Source: Deltaproteobacteria bacterium ADurb.Bin026
GTDB lineage: Bacteria; Desulfobacterota; Syntrophorhabdia; Syntrophorhabdales; Syntrophorhabdaceae
NCBI GenBank assembly: GCA_002071245.1
Contig: MWEV01000056.1
Coordinates: 1 to 5,000, forward strand
DNA: 5,000 bases
Direction of reading: 5' to 3'
The position numbers and the translations under genes were made by a program. Positions 1 to 5,000 of the stretch are shown piece after piece; within the stretch, counting starts at the first letter, position 1, and each line of letters begins with the position of its first letter. The notes under the pieces are model-generated. The model saw only the letters and a list, made by a program, of their open reading frames with translations. It was not told the origin of the DNA and did not search any database.

Positions 1-636
1 GGCCAGATCGTCGAGGTTGTCGAGGTCGCTCTCTTTCAGCATCTGACAGATCTTTTCCGTGCAAACATGATTTGCCGCGATCTGTGAACGGATATCACCG
101 ATTACCTCATCGGGGGTCCTCACGTTCCATCGTATCATGTCCATGACCGACTCATTAAGTATCCCTTTTTGGTACAACCTGACAAACGGAATAAAAAGAC
201 CCTCCTCGAAGACATCATGGTTATCAGATGCAACCCTGCCGCCGATGTCAGAGTGATGAAAAACACATGCAGTAAATGCGACAAGCTGATCTTTAAAGAA
301 TATCGGACTCATCACACATACATCGTTGAGATGACCTGCAAGCGCCCATGGGTCGTTTGTGATGAAGATATCACCTGGCTGATAGTATTCAAGTGGATAC
401 TTCTTCACGAGGTTTTTTATGCCGAGGGCCATCGCACCTGACTGCCCTGGTGTTGCAAAGCTGCCTTGAGCCAATTCCCGTCCAAAACTGTCTGTAAACA
501 TACAGGTATAATCATGGGCATCTCTCAAAAGACTTGAAAAGGCTGTCCGGGCAACGCTGGAGTCTGCCTCGTCAACTATCGAAATGAGCCTGCGCCAGAG
601 AATTTCAAGGGTGATAGGGTCGAATGTACGGCTCAT
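1..636 (-). CDS. hyuB: Hydantoinase/oxoprolinase family subunit B (HyuB-like), N-terminal part
   Basis: The frame is open from the start to the window edge, giving 212 residues of a protein that in this family is usually 500-600 or more, so roughly the first 40% is present. HyuB hallmarks are in order: Asp-Pro-Ile-Thr-Leu-Glu-Ile at 6-12, a Ser-x-Leu-Leu-Arg-Asp-Ala-His-Asp-Tyr segment at 34-43, Gly-Arg-x-x-Ala-Gln at 52-57, Pro-Gly-Asp-Ile-Phe-Ile-Thr-Asn-Asp-Pro at 87-96, Gly-His-Leu-Asn-Asp-Val at 101-106, His-His-Ser-Asp-Ile-Gly-Gly at 127-133, Glu-Glu-Gly-Leu-Phe-Ile-Pro at 144-150, and Gly-Asp-Ile-Arg-x-Gln-Ile-Ala-Ala-Asn at 180-189. The conserved Asp and His residues are the likely metal or catalytic positions in the family. 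It acts with HyuA in the cytoplasm, and its start overlaps the hyuA stop. A small third subunit would point to an acetone-carboxylase-like enzyme, but any such gene would lie outside the window. An alternative start one codon upstream is at 639. Confidence 0.93.
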   Translation of the reverse strand, partial: MSRTFDPITLEILWRRLISIVDEADSSVARTAFSSLLRDAHDYTCMFTDSFGRELAQGSFATPGQSGAMALGIKNLVKKYPLEYYQPGDIFITNDPWALAGHLNDVCVMSPIFFKDQLVAFTACVFHHSDIGGRVASDNHDVFEEGLFIPFVRLYQKGILNESVMDMIRWNVRTPDEVIGDIRSQIAANHVCTEKICQMLKESDLDNLDDLA

Positions 637-2732
637 CATTGCACCTCCTTGTTAAGATCGATCCAGAGAAAACCAAAATCATCCACTGTGACGGTCGCAT
701 CTTCACCAACAACCATAGTCGACTCCTTTTCCTCGATAATGGCCGGACCTGTAAACCTATCTCCGGGGAGAAGCCTGTATCTGTCGTAAACCGTATACGG
801 TATAAAGTCTTTTGCAATGGAAGAATATGCATTGCGCTGCCCCTTGATCGTTGCCTCTTTACATTGCTTAACCTGTAGTTTTGGCAGTTGAAGCAACTTT
901 TCTGGAAGGCTCGCCCTGATCTTGAAATTGATAAATTCCACCTCTGATTCGGGGTAGGTTCTGCCATAGAGCCTTTTGTACGTGTCATCGAAGTTTTTGC
1001 GGATATCCGCCTTGCTGAAGGTTGAGAAATTACCCGAAGGTATAGAAACGTTAATCTCCGACCCCTGCCCCACAAAACGCATATCAAGTGATCGCTCAAA
1101 TCCTATTGTATCGCCGAAGGTCTCCTTTTTTAATATCCTTGTTGCATCTGTCTCCAGTTCTTTGAAAATGTCCTCTATATCTGCAAAATTTACTTCTGTG
1201 AGCGAGATCTTGTGACTTCTTAACAGGTCGAATGCCCTCGGAGCTGTAAAAAAGCCCATTGCCGAACCCACACCTGCATTGGGCGGTACCATTAATCTTG
1301 GTGCACCGAGCTTTTTTGCAAGACCGTAAGCATGAACAGGCCCAGCACCACCAAAGGCTGCTATTGTTACGATCTTTGGGTTGCCGCCCTTTTCAGCTAT
1401 ATGCGTTTTCGCAGCGGCTGCCATGGTTTCATTTATCAGGTCATGTATACCCCAGATGGCCTGAACAAAAGAAACACCGAGAGGGCCGACTATCTTTTCT
1501 TCAACCCCTTTACGGGCACTTTCTTTATCAAGTCTCATCGTGCCGCCGAGAAAATAGTTTTCGTCGAGATAACCTAGAAGGAGATCGGCATCAGTTACGC
1601 ATGGCTCCACTCCACCACGTCCATAACAGATGGGTCCTGGATCTGCACCAGAACTTTCCGGACCTACCTGCAGGGTTCCGAACTTACTCACCTTTGCTAT
1701 GCTGCCGCCTCCTGCACCTATCTCCATCAGATCTACAACGGGCACCTGTATGGTGAGTCCACTTCCCTTCATGAATCTTTGAACACGCCCAACCTCGAAT
1801 GTCGGCACCACGCCGGCAACCCCTTTTTGAATAAGGCATGACTTTGCCGTTGTGCCGCCCATATCAAAGCAAAACATCTCTGGAATATTGAAATGTCTGC
1901 CGTAATACTGTCCTGCTATAACCGCTGCTGTTGGGCCTGATTCTATAATCCTTACAGGAAACTCCGCCGCTGTTTCGACAGAGGTAATTCCGCCGCTGCT
2001 CAGCATTATAAAGAGTTTGCCCTTAAAACCGATTGATTCCAGACGACCCGCCAGTTTTGAAAGGTATCTCCCTGTGAGGGGTTTGACATAGGCGTTTGTG
2101 GCTGTTGTGCTCGTTCTCTCATATTCCTTTATCTGAGGAAGTACCTTGTAAGAGATCGATGTCGATATGTCCGGCGCCTCTTTCTGAATAATATCCTCGA
2201 TCATCTTTTCGTGAATTGGATTTTCAAAAGAATTTATGAGACAAACCGCAATAGACTCAACACCCATGTTCAATAGTTTGTGAACGGCCCGTCTCGTATC
2301 TTCAATATCCAGCGCCTTCAGCACACTTCCATCGCTTCTTATCCTCTCGTCCACTTCAACGCGGTATCTCCTTGATACAAGAGGCTTGGGAAACTCAGCA
2401 AAGATGTCGTATGGGGCATAGCGAATCTCTCTGCCTATCTCCAACACATCTCTGAAACCCTTTGTCGTGATAAGACCCGTCTTGGCACCCTTTCTCTCTA
2501 TAATAGAATTTATAACGAGTGTTGTTCCATGGATAAGTTCGTCCAGTTTAGCAACAAAGTCAGGTGTGGTATCCTCAAGTGCCCTGATGCCTTCTTCAAC
2601 CGCATCAGAGGGATCCCTCGGCGTTGTGAGGCATTTACCCGTTTTAATCTCACCTGTTTTGTCATTAAGCAAGACAAAATCAGTAAAGGTACCGCCAATA
2701 TCACAACCGAGCCTGTAATCGTTGTCACTCAT
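636..2732 (-). CDS. hyuA: Hydantoinase/oxoprolinase family subunit A (HyuA-like ATPase)
   Basis: This 698-residue protein matches the usual 680-720 of HyuA and has no signal peptide. It carries an actin/Hsp70-type ATP-binding fold: phosphate motif 1 Asp-Ile-Gly-Gly-Thr-Phe-Thr-Asp at 11-18, His-Gly-Thr-Thr at 68-71, Glu-Tyr-Glu-Arg at 203-206 with Thr-Asn-Ala-Tyr at 212-215, Ser-Ser-Gly-Gly at 245-248, Glu-Ser-Gly-Pro at 264-267, phosphate motif 2 Phe-Asp-Met-Gly-Gly-Thr-Thr at 289-295, Gly-Ala-Gly-Gly-Gly-Ser at 339-344, Gly-Ala-Asp-Pro-Gly-Pro at 362-367, and Phe-Gly-Gly-Ala-Gly-Pro at 460-465. The C-terminal domain has Arg-Phe-Val-Gly-Gln-Gly at 552-557 and Gly-Pro-Ala-Ile-Ile-Glu at 662-667. 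The subunit should phosphorylate or activate a carbonyl or lactam substrate with ATP, together with HyuB. Known relatives are N-methylhydantoinase, 5-oxoprolinase, caprolactamase and acetone/acetophenone carboxylase, and the sequence alone does not choose among them. It overlaps the hyuB start, indicating a coupled pair. Confidence 0.93.
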   Translation of the reverse strand: MSDNDYRLGCDIGGTFTDFVLLNDKTGEIKTGKCLTTPRDPSDAVEEGIRALEDTTPDFVAKLDELIHGTTLVINSIIERKGAKTGLITTKGFRDVLEIGREIRYAPYDIFAEFPKPLVSRRYRVEVDERIRSDGSVLKALDIEDTRRAVHKLLNMGVESIAVCLINSFENPIHEKMIEDIIQKEAPDISTSISYKVLPQIKEYERTSTTATNAYVKPLTGRYLSKLAGRLESIGFKGKLFIMLSSGGITSVETAAEFPVRIIESGPTAAVIAGQYYGRHFNIPEMFCFDMGGTTAKSCLIQKGVAGVVPTFEVGRVQRFMKGSGLTIQVPVVDLMEIGAGGGSIAKVSKFGTLQVGPESSGADPGPICYGRGGVEPCVTDADLLLGYLDENYFLGGTMRLDKESARKGVEEKIVGPLGVSFVQAIWGIHDLINETMAAAAKTHIAEKGGNPKIVTIAAFGGAGPVHAYGLAKKLGAPRLMVPPNAGVGSAMGFFTAPRAFDLLRSHKISLTEVNFADIEDIFKELETDATRILKKETFGDTIGFERSLDMRFVGQGSEINVSIPSGNFSTFSKADIRKNFDDTYKRLYGRTYPESEVEFINFKIRASLPEKLLQLPKLQVKQCKEATIKGQRNAYSSIAKDFIPYTVYDRYRLLPGDRFTGPAIIEEKESTMVVGEDATVTVDDFGFLWIDLNKEVQ
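644..650 (-). promoter_or_regulatory. Shine-Dalgarno site and tandem ATG at the hyuA-hyuB junction
   Basis: AAGGAGG sits within the last codons of hyuA on the minus strand and is followed by two adjacent ATG codons at 639-637 and 636-634. The hyuA stop TGA (638-636) lies between them. Spacing is four nt to the first ATG and seven to the second, so the second is the better-placed start (a TGATG one-base overlap). The first would give an ATGA four-base overlap and one extra Met. Either arrangement implies translational coupling. Confidence 0.8.
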
Positions 2733-2788
2733 GTATCCCTCCATTTTTATGACTGAGGATTCAAGGGGTATAAACTCGAATCCTGAAA
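2733..2788 (-). other. Short spacer between mutase and hyuA with an imperfect hairpin
   Basis: This 56-nt gap contains a 7-bp inverted repeat, AGGATTC (2756-2762) against GAATCCT (2778-2784), around a 15-nt loop. No T-run follows, so it is not a standard intrinsic terminator. The bases 2781-2790 (TCCTGAAACT on the plus strand) recur at 2805-2814 inside the end of the mutase gene, 24 nt away. Both could be chance at this length. The hairpin might modestly affect mRNA stability between the two gene pairs. Confidence 0.3.
2737..2742 (-). promoter_or_regulatory. Shine-Dalgarno site that fixes the hyuA start
   Basis: GGAGGG on the minus strand lies four nt before the ATG at 2732-2730. The reading frame stays open for 48 codons further upstream, to an ATG at 2876 inside the mutase gene. 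That extension has no family-like residues, whereas the ATG at 2732 puts Asp-Ile-Gly-Gly-Thr-Phe-Thr-Asp at residues 11-18, as in HyuA relatives. The ATG at 2744 has no equally good site and overlaps this one. Confidence 0.85.
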
Positions 2789-4417
2789 CTAAAACAAAGA
2801 TGGTTCCTGAAACTCTCCAAATATCTGCCTGAAGATTCCAGTCATTTCTCCTACTGTCGCATACGCCTTGCAGCATTCTACAAGTGCAGGCATGACATTT
2901 TTGCCCTCCCTCGTCGTTTTTTCCAGCTCTTTTAATGTGCGCGCAACCTCACTCGACGAGCGTTCTTTTTTTACCTTTTGGAGGCTCTCTATCTGTTTTT
3001 CAGCAGACTCGTAATTGTACTCATGGAGTTCGACATCCATAGGCGTACCTTCCCTGTAGATGTTGACACCCACCTTAAGAAGTTCTCCTGACTCAAGCCC
3101 CTTTTCCACTTCAAAGGCCTGATGCGCAACAAGTCTCTGTATATATCCATCGGCAACCGCCTTTACGATACCACCGTACTTAACGATCTTCTCCATCTCT
3201 TCCTCAATCTTTTGCTCCATCTCTTTTGTAAGGGTTTCGATGAAATAACTACCTGCAAGCGGATCAACTGTATCCCTCAGGCCCATTTCATCCATCAATA
3301 GCTGCAATGTTCTTAGCGAAATAAGTGCGGAATGAGGAGTAGGGATTGTATATGCCTCATCGAAACTGCAAAGCGCTGTTGTCTGGGCGCCAGAAAGTGC
3401 AGCGACAAGGGCATAGTATGCCCCTCTCATAATATTATTTTCAGGTTGTGCCTTGGTAAGCCCGTATCCGCCGCCGCCGAAAAGACCACGTAGAAAAAGA
3501 TTCTGTGTCTTTTTAACGTTATATTTTTCTTGAAGGTTGCGTGCCCAGAGCTTTCTCGCTGCCCTGAACTTTGCAATCTGTTCCCACATGTTTCCGAATA
3601 CGTTGAGGTTAAATGAAAATCTCCCCACAAAATCGTCTACATCATAGCCCCTTGCAAGCACATTATCTATGTAGGCATTCGCAATAAGTATCGCATAGGC
3701 GATCTCCTGGGCAGGTGTTGCACCTGACTCCCTTATATGATAACCACATACGCTTACCGGGTTCGTCCTCGGCATGGTTGTCATGGAGTATTCTATGGTG
3801 TCGCCTATCAGTTTCACCGCTGGTTCAACAGGAAAAATCCATGCGCCCCTGCCTATCATTTCTTTTAAAATATCGTTTTGAGGTGTAGCAGAAATCGCCT
3901 TTGCATCATAACCGTATTTTTCAGCGACCGCCTGATACATAGCAAGCATGATTGATGCGACTGCATTAATAGTTAGCCCAGCCCCTATTTTGTCGAGCTT
4001 TATATCTTTAAAGGCAATTTCGAAGTCATATAAGGTATCGACCGCCATTCCGACCCTGCCCACCTCACCTTCTGCCATGGGGTTGTCCGAATCATAACCC
4101 ATCTGTGTAGGCAAATCGAATGCAACATTAAGCCCGGTCTGACCATGTGATATCATTAAAAGGAAACGCTTGTTTGTCTCTTCTGGCGTGCCAAAACCGG
4201 TATACTGTCTTGTAGTCCATGCCCTTGACCTGTAGCCGAGGGGATGAATGCCCCTTGTAAAAGGGTATTTTCCGGGGTCTGCAACGTCCTTTTCATAATC
4301 AAACCCGATACGTTCAAGGTCTTCAGGTGAATAGGATGGTTTTACGTGAATGCCCGATTCCAGTATAACGTCCAGTATCTGATCCCTTTCGTCCTTTATA
4401 TATCGTGGAACAGCCAT
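2789..4417 (-). CDS. Acyl-CoA mutase large subunit, methylmalonyl-CoA mutase family (divergent active site)
   Basis: This is a 542-residue substrate-binding subunit of an adenosylcobalamin-dependent acyl-CoA mutase without its own B12 domain, the usual length for split enzymes. Family landmarks run in order: Tyr-Pro-Phe-Thr-Arg-Gly at 51-56, Trp-Thr-x-Arg-Gln-Tyr at 67-72, Ala-Phe-Asp-Leu-Pro-Thr and Gly-Tyr-Asp-Ser-Asp at 99-111, Gln-Asn-Asp-Ile-Leu-Lys-Glu at 180-186, Gly-Tyr-His at 225-227, and the Met-Pro...Ala-Tyr-Ala-Thr-Val-Gly-Glu tail from about 508. Aligned from memory with Propionibacterium MutB, Tyr89, Arg207, Tyr243, His244 and Arg283 correspond to Tyr72, Arg190, Tyr226, His227 and Arg266, all kept. 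That pattern favours methylmalonyl-CoA over isobutyryl-CoA (Phe/Gln) or 2-hydroxyisobutyryl-CoA (Ile/Asp/Gln). The conserved His-x-Gln-Thr after Leu-Arg (310) is replaced by a four-glycine run, and the Leu-His-Thr-Asn before Asp-Glu (353-354) is also lost, so the true substrate is uncertain. The ATG follows AGGAGG by five nt. Confidence 0.92.
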   Translation of the reverse strand: MAVPRYIKDERDQILDVILESGIHVKPSYSPEDLERIGFDYEKDVADPGKYPFTRGIHPLGYRSRAWTTRQYTGFGTPEETNKRFLLMISHGQTGLNVAFDLPTQMGYDSDNPMAEGEVGRVGMAVDTLYDFEIAFKDIKLDKIGAGLTINAVASIMLAMYQAVAEKYGYDAKAISATPQNDILKEMIGRGAWIFPVEPAVKLIGDTIEYSMTTMPRTNPVSVCGYHIRESGATPAQEIAYAILIANAYIDNVLARGYDVDDFVGRFSFNLNVFGNMWEQIAKFRAARKLWARNLQEKYNVKKTQNLFLRGLFGGGGYGLTKAQPENNIMRGAYYALVAALSGAQTTALCSFDEAYTIPTPHSALISLRTLQLLMDEMGLRDTVDPLAGSYFIETLTKEMEQKIEEEMEKIVKYGGIVKAVADGYIQRLVAHQAFEVEKGLESGELLKVGVNIYREGTPMDVELHEYNYESAEKQIESLQKVKKERSSSEVARTLKELEKTTREGKNVMPALVECCKAYATVGEMTGIFRQIFGEFQEPSLF

Positions 4418-4422
4418 ATCTT

Positions 4423-4428
4423 CCTCCT
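4423..4428 (-). promoter_or_regulatory. Shine-Dalgarno site of the mutase large subunit, overlapping the upstream stop
   Basis: The minus strand reads AGGAGG, then five nt, then ATG at 4417-4415. The first two bases of the motif are the last two of the TAG-stop region (4429-4427) of the small-subunit gene. A ribosome finishing the small subunit therefore ends directly on the initiation site of the large one. This suggests translational coupling and roughly matched synthesis of the two subunits. Confidence 0.85.
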
Positions 4429-4831
4429 ATACCCTTTTTGCGGTTTTTTTCAAGAATGCTATTGTTTCAGAAAGAGGGGTGCCCCCGGGAAAAACACCGG
4501 TGACACCGATTTCCATAAGTTTTGGGATGTCCTGTCCTGGTATGACGCCCCCGACAAATACAGCCTTATCTGTAATGCCTTTTTCAGCAAGTCTTTTAAA
4601 GAGTTTCTGTGAAATTGGGATATGCGCCCCTGACATTATGGAAAGCCCAATCACATCGACATCCTCCTGGATTGCTATGTTTACAATCTGATCCACTGTT
4701 TTGTGAAGCCCTGAATATATGACCTCCATACCGGCAGCCTTTAAAGCCTGTGCAACCACCTTGGCCCCCCTGTCGTGCCCGTCAAGACCGGGCTTTGCAA
4801 CCAGAACCTTTATACGCTTTTCGTCACCCAT
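4427..4831 (-). CDS. Cobalamin-binding small subunit of acyl-CoA mutase
   Basis: This 134-residue protein is a free-standing B12-binding domain, the small subunit of split methylmalonyl-CoA-mutase-type enzymes. It should bind adenosylcobalamin base-off, with a histidine replacing the dimethylbenzimidazole ligand, and present it to the large subunit encoded next. The order of B12 motifs is complete: Asp-Gly-His-Asp-Arg-Gly at residues 17-22 (His19 is the predicted lower cobalt ligand), Ser-Ile-Met-Ser-Gly-Ala-His at 64-70, Gly-Gly-Val-Ile-Pro at 94-98, and Pro-Gly-Gly-Thr-Pro at 115-119 near the nucleotide tail. The length matches stand-alone subunits (about 130-140 residues) and there is no signal peptide, so it is cytoplasmic. 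The start is supported by GGGAGGG five nt upstream. The stop lies nine nt before the large-subunit ATG, and that gene's Shine-Dalgarno overlaps this stop. The sequence cannot separate methylmalonyl-CoA mutase from sister mutases; the partner subunit decides that. Confidence 0.93.
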   Translation of the reverse strand: MGDEKRIKVLVAKPGLDGHDRGAKVVAQALKAAGMEVIYSGLHKTVDQIVNIAIQEDVDVIGLSIMSGAHIPISQKLFKRLAEKGITDKAVFVGGVIPGQDIPKLMEIGVTGVFPGGTPLSETIAFLKKTAKRV

Positions 4832-4910
4832 GAAATCCCTCCCGACAAATGTTGTTCAAGGTTTTAGAAACATCTGTACATCAACCCTGAGCGTATGACA
4901 TTGAACGATT
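4832..4910 (-). other. Intergenic gap between acyl-CoA dehydrogenase and B12 subunit
   Basis: This 79-nt gap has no hairpin followed by a T-run in the direction of transcription and no convincing -35/-10 pair at 16-18 nt spacing. It ends in a GGGAGGG Shine-Dalgarno site (plus-strand 4837-4843) five nt before the ATG of the B12 subunit. The absence of a terminator favours read-through from the dehydrogenase. A weak internal promoter cannot be excluded by eye. Confidence 0.5.
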
Positions 4911-5000
4911 TTATTCTTTAATACATGCTTTTGCTATAAGTGTTCTCAATATCTCAGAGGTTCCACCTCCATAGAGCAAAAAACGCGCATCTCTGTATAG
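4911..5000 (-). CDS. Acyl-CoA dehydrogenase, C-terminal end (partial)
   Basis: The minus strand reads open from the window edge for 29 codons to a TAA at 4913-4911. The peptide carries the C-terminal signature of flavin-dependent acyl-CoA dehydrogenases: an Arg-Asp-Ala-Arg, then Tyr-Gly-Gly-Gly-Thr-Ser-Glu-Ile-x-Arg, then Ile-Ala-Lys close to the end. In the family the Gly-Gly-Thr-Ser-Glu segment lies in the C-terminal helical domain and contributes to FAD binding across the dimer interface. The enzymes oxidise an acyl-CoA to the 2,3-enoyl-CoA and pass electrons to electron-transfer flavoprotein. The catalytic Glu, substrate pocket and start codon lie outside the window, so chain-length or substrate class cannot be told. 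It sits 79 nt upstream of the B12 subunit on the same strand with no terminator between, so it is probably the preceding gene of the same operon. Family assignment is firm despite the short fragment. Confidence 0.85.
   Translation of the reverse strand, partial: LYRDARFLLYGGGTSEILRTLIAKACIKE

Noticed and set aside
605..1099. A 164-codon open frame on the minus strand inside hyuA
   Set aside because: It is an alternate frame wholly covered by the well-supported HyuA and HyuB coding sequence. Its product is rich in Arg and Ser with no recognisable motif.
1259..1756. A 165-codon open frame on the plus strand antisense to hyuA
   Set aside because: It is a shadow of the conserved HyuA core, rich in His, Leu and Arg, with no family resemblance. 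The same applies to the other plus-strand frames at 169-441, 624-878, 976-1215, 2467-2756, 4346-4612 and 4479-4691.
2733..2876. Longer HyuA start giving 48 extra N-terminal residues
   Set aside because: The extension overlaps the mutase gene by 88 nt, shows no family-like residues, and lacks a Shine-Dalgarno site as good as the GGAGGG before the ATG at 2732.
3455..3490. Frameshift or sequencing error around the CCG repeat producing the glycine run in the mutase
   Set aside because: The Leu-Arg before and Leu-Thr after keep the expected ten-residue distance to family members, and the frame is unbroken on both sides. A compensating double error is less likely than genuine substitution.
3809..3814. 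Apparent loss of the carboxylate-binding Arg207 (a Lys at residue 202 of the mutase)
   Set aside because: Counting back from the Tyr-His pair (MutB 243-244) shows that Arg207 corresponds to Arg190 here, which is retained. The Lys202 position aligns with a different arginine.
4854..4906. Inverted hexamers GTTCAA/TTGAAC in the gap before the B12 subunit, as an operator or terminator
   Set aside because: The arms are only six bases and 41 nt apart, with no T-run or recognised operator pattern, so this is expected by chance.
1..5000. tRNA, rRNA, CRISPR arrays, insertion sequences, prophage genes
   Set aside because: Nearly all of the window is accounted for by conserved coding sequence, and I saw no repeat-spacer pattern, transposase motif or cloverleaf-like segment in the three gaps.

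Overview
The window is a compact stretch of bacterial catabolic operon. All five supported genes are on the minus strand, so they are read from high to low coordinates. Transcription order is: 3' end of an acyl-CoA dehydrogenase (5000-4911), a small stand-alone cobalamin-binding mutase subunit (4831-4427), a methylmalonyl-CoA-mutase-family large subunit (4417-2789), a HyuA-type hydantoinase/oxoprolinase subunit (2732-636) and the first 212 codons of a HyuB-type subunit (636-1, running off the window). Gaps are 79, 9, 56 and -1 nt. Every internal gene has a strong Shine-Dalgarno site. I see no terminator or convincing promoter between the genes, so they are probably co-transcribed. The plus strand holds only antisense shadow frames.

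The organism is a bacterium of moderate GC (roughly 47-49% by eye). A split B12-dependent acyl-CoA mutase next to acyl-CoA dehydrogenase and HyuAB genes suits a metabolically versatile anaerobe, for example a Desulfobacterota/syntroph-type lineage. That placement is an inference from gene content, not a taxonomic identification.

The small and large mutase genes together encode one adenosylcobalamin-dependent carbon-skeleton mutase, split into a B12 domain and a TIM-barrel substrate domain. HyuA and HyuB form an ATP-dependent enzyme of the family that includes 5-oxoprolinase, N-methylhydantoinase, acetone carboxylase and acetophenone carboxylase. A plausible, unproven joint role is breakdown of a carbonyl, lactam or branched-acid substrate: ATP-dependent opening or carboxylation, rearrangement at the CoA-thioester level, then beta-oxidation-type dehydrogenation.

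The most notable point is in the mutase large subunit. It keeps the Tyr/Arg pair associated with methylmalonyl-CoA specificity. It has lost the near-universal His-x-Gln-Thr motif (replaced by a glycine run) and the His-Thr-Asn of the next active-site segment, and its CoA-entry segment is altered. This looks like a divergent, intact acyl-CoA mutase whose substrate cannot be read from the sequence.
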